Origin: an uncultured Myxococcales bacterium
GTDB lineage: Bacteria > Myxococcota_A > UBA9042 > CAIXZC01
Assembly (NCBI GenBank): GCA_903895725.1
Contig: CAITUV010000038.1
Location: 62,001 to 126,000 of the forward strand
Reading direction: 5' to 3'
Length of the DNA: 64,000 bases
In this document: positions 9,365-16,857 of the stretch, one piece after another
Layout of the letters: the number at the start of each line of letters is the position of its first letter
How positions within the stretch are numbered: position 1 is the first letter of the stretch
Position numbers and translations under genes: made by a program
Notes under the pieces: model-generated
What the model was told of the DNA's origin: nothing
Database searches by the model: none
Seen by the model: the letters and a program-made list of their open reading frames with translations, nothing else

Positions 9365-10522
9365 TCAGTTGCCCAGCTCCCTCGCCTCGTCCAGCCGGCC
9401 CTCCGTGCGCAGCCGCCTGGCCTCTGCGACTCGGGCGAGATCCTCACTCGAAAGAAGTCGCTTGCCCACGTAGAAGGGGGCCACGTCGAACCCATGCTTG
9501 AGGGCAGCTCGGCCGATCTCCTCCATCCTCTCCGGCGAGATGGCTCCGCGTCCCATGGAGAAATTCTCGTACCGACCCTCCAGGCTCAGCACGATGGCCT
9601 CCGAGAAGCAGCCGTAGAGCACGTCCTGGCTGGGCAGCTTCATTTCGTGCCCGAAGTCCAGGGCAAACGGCAGACGGGCGTACCCGCCGGAGAAGGCCAG
9701 CACATCCGTGCGACTCTCCAGCTCCTCGCCGACGTTCTTGGGGTAGCCGACGTCGCAGACCACGGTCCCCGGCATCACGTCGACCCCGCTGATGACGGGC
9801 ACGGACGAAATCGCAACGGTCACGACCACGTCCGCCCGACGCACGGCGGCACCGTTGTCATCGGTCACGTCGATGACCGCCGTGCTGCCGACCCGCAGCG
9901 CATTGGCGAACTCGGCCAGCGGGCCCAGCCGCCGCGCCGACAGGGTCAGTCCCGCCGCTCGCCGGGACAGCCACTGGCATACCCCCCGACCGATGTCGCC
10001 CGAGGCCCCAACCACGGCGACCCGGGCCGTGGACAGCTCCAACCCGATGGCCTTGCAGGCCCGGTCGATGCCCCGCACGGTCAGCCAGGAGGTCAGCGAG
10101 TTGCCCGACGTCACCGGAATCCCGGCCTCCCGGCTCAGCTCTTCCTCCCTCCCGATCACCGCGATGGACGTGAATGCGCCCAGAGCTGCAATCTTCCCCC
10201 CGTTCTCTGCTCCCATGCGGCAGGCCTCGAAAATGCGCCGCAACAGGTGCTGCTTGAACGCTGCCTCGTCGTCCATGGACGAGATCATCTCGGACAGCAC
10301 GGGGCACACCACGAGAAACCCGCTGGCCTCCGTTCCCGCGGCCGATACGACCCGGGGGAACTCCGCACTCTTGAACGGGGGCAACCACTCCAGCAGCTTG
10401 AGCAGCGTCATGGTCGACGAGAACCGCTTGGGCCGCTGCCTGTACCAGTCGAGAATCGCATACAGGTGTCCGATGTCGGCCGGAGGTCCGACAAGCGTGA
10501 AACGCGGCGCAGTATTGTCCAT
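9365..10522 (-). CDS. Long-chain acyl-ACP reductase-like protein (cyanobacterial AAR family)
   Basis: The 385-residue protein resembles cyanobacterial acyl-ACP reductase, which reduces fatty acyl-ACP to fatty aldehyde with NADPH. Shared features, from memory of the Synechococcus protein, are ALGAFTSI (113-120), the Rossmann fingerprint VGASGDIGRGVCQWL (171-185), VCDVGYPKN (255-263), and GCFSEAIVLSLEG (304-316) followed by FSMGRGAIS and KHGF. Cys305 aligns with the acyl-accepting cysteine of that family. It is about 45 residues longer than the roughly 340-residue cyanobacterial enzyme, with a short extra C-terminal helix (SSEDLARVAEARR). The ATG is preceded by GAGAGG. No aldehyde-deformylating oxygenase gene lies beside it, so alkane synthesis is not indicated. 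It sits between a START-like protein and a ThDP enzyme. A more distant shikimate-dehydrogenase-like oxidoreductase is the alternative, but the C-terminal match makes it less likely. Confidence 0.75.
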   Translation of the reverse strand: MDNTAPRFTLVGPPADIGHLYAILDWYRQRPKRFSSTMTLLKLLEWLPPFKSAEFPRVVSAAGTEASGFLVVCPVLSEMISSMDDEAAFKQHLLRRIFEACRMGAENGGKIAALGAFTSIAVIGREEELSREAGIPVTSGNSLTSWLTVRGIDRACKAIGLELSTARVAVVGASGDIGRGVCQWLSRRAAGLTLSARRLGPLAEFANALRVGSTAVIDVTDDNGAAVRRADVVVTVAISSVPVISGVDVMPGTVVCDVGYPKNVGEELESRTDVLAFSGGYARLPFALDFGHEMKLPSQDVLYGCFSEAIVLSLEGRYENFSMGRGAISPERMEEIGRAALKHGFDVAPFYVGKRLLSSEDLARVAEARRLRTEGRLDEARELGN

Positions 10523-10647
10523 TCCATCCTCTCAACGTCGATGTCGGCAGCATCCATGATCCACTGCCGACGCCTTCAAGAGCGTCGCTCCGGGCACGGG
10601 GCTCTCCCGCCGGATCGAAGTGGCCGGAATGCCCGCTCGTGCCCCGC

Positions 10648-11157
10648 TCAGGCTGCCATGCGGGCCGCGGCCGAATCCTGCTTCGAGCCTGCAGAGCCCG
10701 GGACCGCCTCTCGGCTCCCCTCCACCTCGGCCTTCAGGTGCTCCAGCATCTTCATCGTGTTGCGCTCCATCTTGACCTTCAGGATCGGCCCGATGATGTC
10801 CTCGATGACCGGGATGCCGACCAGGTACTCCACCTCGAATTCGACCCGCAGCCCCCGGGCGCACTCGAACACCTGCCACCGCCCCGAGAAACGGTCGAAG
10901 TCACCGTCGACGCTGTCGAAAGAGAACGAGTTGGCAAGACCATCGAACCGGTCGCTCTCGATCCAGTGCAGCGGACATCCCTCGATCTCGATGTCCCATT
11001 CGCTCGCCCCGGTGCGATCGTCCTGCTCGAGGATCCGGACCCGCCGGACGTCGGGCATGAACCTCGGGTAGTCGTCGAGCTTGCGGATCTTCTCGAACAC
11101 CGTTGCCGCATCGTAGCCGCCCTCGATCTCAATCGCCGTCTTCACCGTCGTCGCCAT
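10648..11157 (-). CDS. SRPBCC/START-like (polyketide cyclase or CoQ-binding type) protein
   Basis: This 169-residue cytoplasmic protein shows the helix-grip pattern of the SRPBCC superfamily: an N-terminal strand, AATVFEKIRKLDDYPRFMP, repeated amphipathic strands (SEWDIEIEGCPLHWIESD, GRWQVFECARGLRVEFEVEY), and a long C-terminal helix (MERNTMKMLEHLKAEVE). These proteins hold a hydrophobic ligand in a deep cavity; some are aromatase/cyclases, others lipid or quinone carriers. The start is the internal ATG at 11157, because AGGAGGAGCAG directly precedes it; a longer frame from 11202 has no such site. It is first in the minus-strand run, 125 bp ahead of the acyl-ACP reductase homologue. A role in binding or presenting a long-chain acyl or aldehyde intermediate is therefore an attractive guess. 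The Ala/Ser-rich tail (last 20 residues) is probably disordered. Confidence 0.7.
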   Translation of the reverse strand: MATTVKTAIEIEGGYDAATVFEKIRKLDDYPRFMPDVRRVRILEQDDRTGASEWDIEIEGCPLHWIESDRFDGLANSFSFDSVDGDFDRFSGRWQVFECARGLRVEFEVEYLVGIPVIEDIIGPILKVKMERNTMKMLEHLKAEVEGSREAVPGSAGSKQDSAAARMAA

Positions 11158-11524
11158 CTGCTCCTCCTGCTGGTGGGCCGTCCGAAGGCTCCGGTTGGGC
11201 ACCGGGACTGACTGTCCAAACCCATTCCGCTCTGTTCACTCGGACGGACCCTCATGTCTCGAATCGTTTCGCAAGGCACAACCAGGCGTTCCGATTGTGC
11301 TTGCCGGTGGATAGTCGAGCCGGGCATCCGCTGTCAATGGATTCGTGCGCACGCGTTGGCAAGGCGAGGCACCCGGCAGGGGTCGAGCGGGCCCACGGCC
11401 GGCAGCCGCACGACCGCTCGGCAGACTCACCGCCGGGGCCGTGGGAACCGCAGCAACGCTGGTCCTCCTCGGCCCGAGGGGCCTGTGCAAGGCCTTCCCC
11501 GGCGGCGTCCTGAACCGCGTCGAA

Positions 11525-11541
11525 CTAGGATTTTTCCCTAG
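11525..11541. promoter_or_regulatory. CTAG-ended palindrome, possible operator
   Basis: The sequence CTAGG-ATTTTTC-CCTAG is an exact 5-bp inverted repeat around an AT-rich centre, which is unusual in this GC-rich background. It lies about 160 bp before the NarL-type regulator and about 370 bp before the divergent operon. NarL-family regulators bind inverted half-sites, so it could be a target for the adjacent regulator. This is inference from position and symmetry. Confidence 0.35.
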
Positions 11542-11623
11542 ACGATTTTCAGCCGTTCCTCGACACGGACATCAGGTCTGCGTACGCAAGCCGAGCGGAT
11601 GCAGCATCCGACCGTCGCAGCAC

Positions 11624-11652
11624 TTGACTTCGGCAGCGGAGCAGACTAGATC
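11624..11652 (+). promoter_or_regulatory. Candidate sigma-70-type promoter of the NarL-type regulator
   Basis: TTGACT (five of six matches to the -35 consensus) and TAGATC (weak -10) are separated by exactly 17 bp. The predicted start would leave a leader of about 45 nt before the ATG at 11703. The -35 box is good and the -10 box is poor. Confidence 0.3.
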
Positions 11653-11702
11653 TGTCAAGGTGGTTGTGCCAGTTCTCGTGACTGCAACAATCGGGGTCGA
11701 GC

Positions 11703-12377
11703 ATGTCCGGACTCAAGTCGAGCTCGGCGCCGCGGCGGCTTCTCATTGTGGACGACCATGCCGTCGTGCGTCTGGGCCTCCGCCATCTCCTCGGGCGGGC
11801 AAATGATCTGGTCGTCTGCGGTGAAGCCGCATCGACCCGGCAGGCGGTGGATGCGATCCATCGTCTGGACCCGGATCTGGTCATTGCCGACATCTCACTC
11901 GGGGATGGTTCGGGCCTGGAGCTGGTCAAGGAGATTCGCCGGTTCAACGCCCGGCTGCCGGTTCTCGTGCTCTCCATGCACGACGAAACCCTGTTTGCCG
12001 AGCGGGCGTTGCGGGCCGGCGCCAACGGCTACGTGATGAAGATGGAGGCCCCCGAAGAGCTGCTTCACGCGGTCCGGGCCGTGCTGTCCGGGCAGGTGTA
12101 TGTAAGCCAGAAGATGGTATCCAGGCTGCTCCACCGCCTCCACGGTCCCCAGCCGGAGGCGGATGACCCCGTCACCCGCCTCTCCGACCGGGAGCTCCAG
12201 CTTTTCTCCATGCTCGGGTCCGGGCTCTCGACACGGGAGATCGCCGACCGCCTCTGCGTCAGCCCCAAGACCGTGGATTCGCATCGCGCCAGCATGAAGA
12301 GGAAGCTCCAGGTCCACACGACAGTGGAGCTGACCTGCCTGGCCGCACGGTGGGTCGAGCACCACGGGATTGATTGA
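11703..12377 (+). CDS. NarL/FixJ-family response regulator
   Basis: The 224-residue protein has a receiver domain (residues 12-128: D17/D18, phospho-acceptor D63 in VIADISLGDG, S90, K112 in YVMKME) joined to a LuxR-type helix-turn-helix (about 158-220: LSDRELQLFSMLGSGLSTREIADRL, then VSPKTVDSHRASMKRKL). It is expected to bind DNA as a dimer once phosphorylated. No kinase gene is in its own transcription unit. The nearest ones are the two kinases in the divergent run ending at 1112, so it is a good candidate for their output partner. The Shine-Dalgarno is weak (GGTCGAG). The downstream gene starts 65 bp later with its own candidate promoter, so the regulator may be monocistronic. Confidence 0.9.
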   Translation: MSGLKSSSAPRRLLIVDDHAVVRLGLRHLLGRANDLVVCGEAASTRQAVDAIHRLDPDLVIADISLGDGSGLELVKEIRRFNARLPVLVLSMHDETLFAERALRAGANGYVMKMEAPEELLHAVRAVLSGQVYVSQKMVSRLLHRLHGPQPEADDPVTRLSDRELQLFSMLGSGLSTREIADRLCVSPKTVDSHRASMKRKLQVHTTVELTCLAARWVEHHGID

Positions 12378-12390
12378 CGGCGTCTTCGGC

Positions 12391-12421
12391 TTGACAGTCC
12401 CGCTCCCCCCGGTGCTATGCT
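12391..12421 (+). promoter_or_regulatory. Candidate promoter of the methyltransferase-Nudix-deacetylase operon
   Basis: A perfect TTGACA -35 box (12391-12396) and TATGCT -10 box (12416-12421) are separated by 19 bp, slightly longer than ideal. They fall just after the stop of the NarL-type regulator, and the ATG is at 12442. The same TATGCT hexamer in a similar GGTG/CGTC context recurs at 16826. Confidence 0.45.
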
Positions 12422-12441
12422 TCGTCCCGGACGGGGGACCC

Positions 12442-13179
12442 ATGTACGAGCCGGAAGCACACATGGCAGCAGGCAGGATCATTGCCAGGCACTCGACCAA
12501 CAGGACCGACATCCGGGACGTGGTGGGCGGCCTGATTCCGTTCGACCGCACCTCCCGCGTCCTCGATCTGGGCTGCGGCTACGGCTTCCTTTACGATGCA
12601 CTCCAGGGGCGCATCCGTCCCGCAACCCGGGTCGTCGGCGTGGACCGCAACGAGGTCAACCGGAGCCACTTCGAGGCCCGTGTGACCCGCTGCGGCGGCG
12701 TGGCCGAGTTCCACCCCCACGGACTCCCGGCTTCCCTCCCCTGGGAGGACGGCTGGTTCGATACCGTCCTCTCCATCTTCTCGCTCTATTTCTTCCCGGC
12801 GATGGTGCCGGAGATACGCCGGGTGTTGCGCCCTGGCGGCTGCTTCGTGGCCGTCACCCACTGCAATGATTCGTTCTCCGAGCTCAACCGGCTCGTGCGC
12901 GACGACCGGGTGTTCGGCGTCCTGGCACACTTCAATGATTCAAACGCGCTCGCCATCCTCTCGCCGCACTTCTCGTCCGTGCGCTCGGTCCGCTACGACA
13001 ACCGGCTCCTCTTCTCCCGAGCGGATGCCGACGACCTGGAGAAGTACCTCCGCTTCAAGCGCCCCGACTGGATGGGCGACGCCCAGGTCGACTCGATCAT
13101 CGTCACGACCCGGGACCTTCTGTCCCGACAGGATCTCGTGGTAACCAAAAACGACATCATCTACGTGTGCTCCCCATGA
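12442..13179 (+). CDS. Class I SAM-dependent methyltransferase
   Basis: The 245-residue protein has a Rossmann-fold methyltransferase core. Motif I is VLDLGCGYG (40-48), followed by VVGVDRNEVN as the acidic-ended strand 2 that binds the ribose. The segment DGWFDTVLSIFSLYFFP is post-motif II, and EIRRVLRPGGCFVAVTH is the usual motif III region. The last 70 residues are not recognised. This is the UbiE/Methyltransf_11 type, which acts on small molecules, but the substrate cannot be named. ATG at 12442 is chosen because GGGGGACC lies just upstream; a TTG start at 12370 would overlap the previous gene and add a non-conserved leader. Its stop overlaps the Nudix start by 4 bp (ATGA), so the two are translationally coupled. 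Confidence 0.85.
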   Translation: MYEPEAHMAAGRIIARHSTNRTDIRDVVGGLIPFDRTSRVLDLGCGYGFLYDALQGRIRPATRVVGVDRNEVNRSHFEARVTRCGGVAEFHPHGLPASLPWEDGWFDTVLSIFSLYFFPAMVPEIRRVLRPGGCFVAVTHCNDSFSELNRLVRDDRVFGVLAHFNDSNALAILSPHFSSVRSVRYDNRLLFSRADADDLEKYLRFKRPDWMGDAQVDSIIVTTRDLLSRQDLVVTKNDIIYVCSP

Positions 13180-14204
13180 ACAAGACCCACTGCACTCAAT
13201 GCGGCGGAAAGCTCGAGTCCCGGCCTATCGAAGGCCGGGAGAGACTCGTCTGCTCCGCCTGTGGCGCCGTCCACTACGAAAACCCGCTGCCCGTCGCTTC
13301 GGTCCTCGTCCCCGGGCCGAATCACTCGGTGCTTCTCATCAAGCGGAACCACGAGCCCTACAAGGGCTTCTGGTGCATGCCCGTCGGCTTTGCCGAGATC
13401 GGTGAGGACATCCAGCAGGCCGCGCTCCGGGAGCTCCGGGAAGAGGCCGGAATCGACGGACGGATCCGCCAGCTCCTCGATGCCAGCTCGTACGTGAGCC
13501 CCATGTACGGAGACGTGCTCATCGTCACCTTCGAGGCCGAAAAGACCGGCGGGACCGAACAGGGCGGTGACGATGCCGACGAGGCTCGCTACTTCCCCAT
13601 CGACTCGCTGCCCGAGATCCCCTTCCCTCCCCAGATGAAGGCCATTTCCAACTACCTCCGTCTGCACGAGGAGGAATGGACCATCCGGAGATCCATGGAG
13701 GGCTTCCTCGCCAGCACGCGCTCCGGCGACGTGTTCGCTTCCGGAATGGCCTCGGACGTGCTGCTCGACCTCCTCTCGCACGACCCGGAACCCGCAGTCC
13801 AGCGCTGGGTCCAGGACGTCACGACGCACCCCTCGACCCTCGGCTACCATGGATGGGACCGCCAGGAGCTCGTGGAAAGGGCCCGGTACGTGCTCGCTCG
13901 ATTCGCCGCCTGGCTCAAGGGAACTCTCCCCCTCGAGACCCTGCGGGTCCACTACGTCGAGCTCGGAGCCAAACGCTCCCGGGAAGGATTCGTCCTCCAC
14001 GAGGTGATGAGCTCGTTCCTGCTGCTCAAGAAGCACCTGTGGGCATTCTTCGTCGAGCGCGGCTACCAGGGCCGGCTGCTCGACACCTACCGCGTTCTGG
14101 AGCTCGACAAGCGGGTCTCCTACTTCTTCGACCTGCTGCTGTACAGCGTGACGCTCGGCTTCGAATCCAGGCGGCCGGCGTCGGGAGACGACTATGCGAC
14201 GTGA
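13176..14204 (+). CDS. Zinc-ribbon Nudix hydrolase with a long C-terminal extension
   Basis: The 342-residue protein starts with a Cys4 zinc ribbon (C6, C9, C26, C29), followed by a Nudix domain. The Nudix box spans residues 71-93 (GFAEIGEDIQ...RELREEAGI) and has the required glycine, REL and EE residues that bind Mg2+. The ribbon plus Nudix order is seen in NudC-like NADH pyrophosphatases and in ADP-ribose pyrophosphatases. The region after about residue 160 (some 180 residues, mostly helical, ending EFESRRPASG-like) is not part of the usual enzyme, which is 150-260 residues long, and I do not recognise it. The ATG overlaps the previous stop (ATGA), and its own end overlaps the deacetylase by 11 bp. 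The substrate is unknown; a nucleoside diphosphate derivative is expected. Confidence 0.85.
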   Translation: MNKTHCTQCGGKLESRPIEGRERLVCSACGAVHYENPLPVASVLVPGPNHSVLLIKRNHEPYKGFWCMPVGFAEIGEDIQQAALRELREEAGIDGRIRQLLDASSYVSPMYGDVLIVTFEAEKTGGTEQGGDDADEARYFPIDSLPEIPFPPQMKAISNYLRLHEEEWTIRRSMEGFLASTRSGDVFASGMASDVLLDLLSHDPEPAVQRWVQDVTTHPSTLGYHGWDRQELVERARYVLARFAAWLKGTLPLETLRVHYVELGAKRSREGFVLHEVMSSFLLLKKHLWAFFVERGYQGRLLDTYRVLELDKRVSYFFDLLLYSVTLGFESRRPASGDDYAT

Positions 14205-15240
14205 TCCGGGCAGAGGCTCCATCGGCAACGACGCCGTTCGACTCTTCTCCGGCCTCGTCTTCCTCCTGGCTGCACACCTGGTCGCTTCCTGCGCACATAC
14301 CGGAGACGGCCGGACGACGAGCCGCATCCCCCTGGACCGGGAGCGATTCCCCAACGACTGCGACGACGGGAATCCGTTCACCACCGACGACTCGATGCTG
14401 GGGGGGATCTGCCACGGGATCGCGGACCCGGACGGGGACGGAATCCCGAACTTCGGCGCAGGACCGCTTTGCTCGGCAGGCGGTGTGCCGGAAGGGTGCG
14501 TGGACAACTGCCGCTTCACCCGCAACCCGGATCAGGCTGATTCCGATGCAGACGGCCTGGGAGATGCCTGCGAGCGGGTTGCCGAATGGAACCGGGTCGA
14601 CACGACGGAGAAGGTCGTCGCGCTCACGTTCGACGACGGATACAACGATGCTGCGCTCAACCGGATCCTGGACGCGCTGGACGCGGTCCACGCCCGGGGG
14701 ACCTTCTTCCTCAACGGCCTCTACCTCGAAAATGGTTCGCTCAAGAAAGCCACCCTCGAGCGACTCCGGGACGGAGGCCATCTCCTCGGCAACCACACCT
14801 ATCACCACACCCTCGGGGCCGATGCCGAGACAACCCGCACCGAGATCCGCGAGGGCGAGCGGGCGTTTCTCGACCTCGCCGGAATCTCGCTTCATCCGCT
14901 CTTCCGTTCCCCCGCCTACGCCCGCACGGCGTGGCGGGACGAAGTGCTGCACGAGGAGGGTTACTCCGAGCACCTGCTCGCCACGCTGGATCTCGAAGAC
15001 TGGACCGAGCCTCCCCCCTCCCCCGCTGCCATGACCGCCTGCGTCGCGGGCGAGGTGGAGCCGGGTGACATCATCCTCTTCCACGCCGGCCCCCATACCA
15101 CGCCCGTGGCCCTGCCGGGCATCCTCCGTGCGCTGGCCGATCGAGGCTACGGGTTCGTCACCATCGAGGAGCTACTGTTCTTCGGAGAGCCGACCTTCGA
15201 CGAAGCCGGCGCCAGGCTGTGCCGACGCTACTACCACTGA
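14194..15240 (+). CDS. Lipoprotein polysaccharide deacetylase (NodB domain)
   Basis: The 348-residue protein has a signal peptide with lipobox LVASC (lipid-modified C33) and a short Cys-containing linker with one thrombospondin type-3-like unit (DPDGDGIPN...NPDQADSDADGLGDAC, about 78-126). A NodB deacetylase domain follows (about 138-340). The catalytic and metal residues are visible: D147/D148 in TFDDGY, H201 and H205 in GNHTYHH, and RSP in the next motif. It should remove N- or O-acetyl groups from an envelope or exopolysaccharide at the cell surface. Its start lies inside the end of the Nudix gene (11-bp overlap). It is the third gene of a tightly packed plus-strand operon, and the only exported product in it. 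Confidence 0.88.
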   Translation: MRRDPGRGSIGNDAVRLFSGLVFLLAAHLVASCAHTGDGRTTSRIPLDRERFPNDCDDGNPFTTDDSMLGGICHGIADPDGDGIPNFGAGPLCSAGGVPEGCVDNCRFTRNPDQADSDADGLGDACERVAEWNRVDTTEKVVALTFDDGYNDAALNRILDALDAVHARGTFFLNGLYLENGSLKKATLERLRDGGHLLGNHTYHHTLGADAETTRTEIREGERAFLDLAGISLHPLFRSPAYARTAWRDEVLHEEGYSEHLLATLDLEDWTEPPPSPAAMTACVAGEVEPGDIILFHAGPHTTPVALPGILRALADRGYGFVTIEELLFFGEPTFDEAGARLCRRYYH

Positions 15241-15322
15241 ATCGCGCTGCGACCGGTCATTCGACCTGGCTGCCGGGATGGGACCCCCGGGGAGGTTCCT
15301 GAGCGGATGCGTGCAGTTCCCG

Positions 15323-16612
15323 CTATCGGCGTGCGGCCGATGTTCCGTCCGCACGTCTCGGCCCGCGACGATGTCCACGCCCCGGTGCGCTGCCACGCTG
15401 CGGAGGCGGCTGCTGCGGGCTTCCCTGCCCCCGGGGCCGCTCCCGCCCCTTCAGCACGGTGACTGGCGGCGGCGGCACCGGCGACCGGAACGGATGCTCG
15501 GATACCCGGACCAGGTGCATCCCGATCAGCCGCTCGATGGCAGCCAGATCCTCCCGCTCCTCCTCGGCACAGAACGAGATGGCGGTCCCGCGGTCGCCCG
15601 CACGCCCCGTCCGCCCGATGCGATGGACGTACACCTCCGGCTCGTGAGGCAGGTCGAAGTTCACCACCAGGTCGATGTCCTCCACGTCGAGCCCTCGGGC
15701 CGCAATGTCTGTGGCCACCAGGATTCTCGTTCCCCCGGTCTTGAAGCCGTCCAGGGCCCGGGTCCTCGCCCCCTGCGACTTGTTCCCGTGGATCGCCTGG
15801 GCCCCGACTCCCTCCCGCTTGAGCAGCTTGACCACCTTGTCCGAGCCGTGCTTGGTCCGCGCAAACACCAGCACGCGGCGCAGCTCGGGGACGGACAGCA
15901 GGTGCTGGAGCAGCCCCAGCTTGTCCCCCTTCTCCACGAAGCACACCGCCTGCTCGATGAGCTCCACCGTCGATGCCGGCGGGTCGACCGCAACCCGGAT
16001 CGGATCGTTCAGGAGGTCTGCGGCCAGCGTCCGGATGTCTTCCGGCAGCGTGGCCGAGAAGAACAACGTCTGGCGCTTCCGTGGCACGTGCGAGGCAACC
16101 CGACGAATGTCGTGGATGAAGCCCATGTCCAGCATGCGGTCCGCCTCGTCCAGCACGAACACCTCCACGCCGCTCAGGTCCACGTGCCCCTGCTGGATCA
16201 GGTCGAGCAGCCGGCCCGGAGTGGCGACCACCACGTCGGCGCCCCGCTGGAGCCCCTCCACCTGGGGCACCTGGCTCACACCACCGAACAGCACCACGGT
16301 CCGAATCGAAGTCCTGGCACCGTAGCGGACGAAGTTGTCCGCCACCTGCGCCGCCAACTCACGCGTCGGAGTCAGGATCAGCGCTCGAATCTTCCTCCGC
16401 CCCCGGAGCTCCCCCGCAGCCGACAGCCGCTGGAGAATCGGCAATGCAAAGGCTGCAGTCTTTCCCGTGCCGGTCTGCGCACAGCCCAACAGGTCTCGCC
16501 CCTCCAGCGCGGCCGGAATGGCCATCTCCTGGATGGGAGTAGCCTTCTCGTATCCCTCGTCCGCGACGGCCTGCAGCAGGGCCGCGGACAGCTTCAGCTC
16601 ATCAAATCTCAT
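15323..16612 (-). CDS. DEAD-box ATP-dependent RNA helicase (RhlE-like)
   Basis: The 429-residue helicase has the full motif set: a Q motif ([14 protein letters not shown]), motif [28 protein letters not shown] in [17 protein letters not shown], and in the second RecA domain [17 protein letters not shown] and HRIGRTGR. The last 60 residues are a basic Pro/Arg/Gly-rich tail ([18 protein letters not shown]), typical of RhlE-type enzymes and used for non-specific RNA binding. It acts in ribosome assembly or mRNA turnover in the cytoplasm. The start at 16612 is preferred because GGAAAGGGA lies directly upstream and MRFDELKLS is where related proteins begin. The longer frame to 16786 adds 58 non-conserved residues. 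Confidence 0.93.
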   Translation of the reverse strand: MRFDELKLSAALLQAVADEGYEKATPIQEMAIPAALEGRDLLGCAQTGTGKTAAFALPILQRLSAAGELRGRRKIRALILTPTRELAAQVADNFVRYGARTSIRTVVLFGGVSQVPQVEGLQRGADVVVATPGRLLDLIQQGHVDLSGVEVFVLDEADRMLDMGFIHDIRRVASHVPRKRQTLFFSATLPEDIRTLAADLLNDPIRVAVDPPASTVELIEQAVCFVEKGDKLGLLQHLLSVPELRRVLVFARTKHGSDKVVKLLKREGVGAQAIHGNKSQGARTRALDGFKTGGTRILVATDIAARGLDVEDIDLVVNFDLPHEPEVYVHRIGRTGRAGDRGTAISFCAEEEREDLAAIERLIGMHLVRVSEHPFRSPVPPPPVTVLKGRERPRGQGSPQQPPPQRGSAPGRGHRRGPRRADGTSAARR

Positions 16613-16802
16613 TCCCTTTCCTTTCCGCTGCTGCGAATCTGGAGAGCAAACCAGCCCACCGGAATTGACATGCGGTGAGCGAAACCTACTCCCAAAGCGC
16701 CCCGAACGCAAGCGGTCGTTGAGGCCGCCGGCCGCTCGGCCCAGCCTCTGTCGGGCCCGGCAAGCGGCTCGGTGCGAATCGTCCACCCCTGAACGGTTCC
16801 TG

Positions 16803-16831
16803 TTGGAGGGCCGCCCTGGCAGGTGTATGCT
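16803..16831 (+). promoter_or_regulatory. Candidate promoter of the SGNH-like lipoprotein gene
   Basis: TTGGAG and TATGCT are spaced by 17 bp, with the -10 box 26 nt before the ATG at 16858. The -10 hexamer and flanks resemble those at 12416-12421. Confidence 0.35.
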
Positions 16832-16857
16832 CGTCTCAACCTTTCTGGAGGCTTGCC

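Larger units (their letters stand above)
11158..11702. other. 545-bp divergent intergenic region (SRPBCC operon / NarL-type regulator)
   Basis: I see no convincing gene here. The short open frames are GC-driven and lack ribosome sites at plausible distances. The region should hold the promoter of the minus-strand biosynthetic and kinase run and that of the plus-strand regulator gene. It contains one clear palindrome (11525-11541) and one candidate promoter (11624-11652), listed separately. Confidence 0.6.

Noticed and set aside
9365..10522. Shikimate/glutamyl-tRNA reductase-like dehydrogenase
   Set aside because: The Rossmann part alone would allow it, but the GCFSEAIVLSLEG-FSMGRGAIS-KHGF block is specific to the acyl-ACP reductase group.
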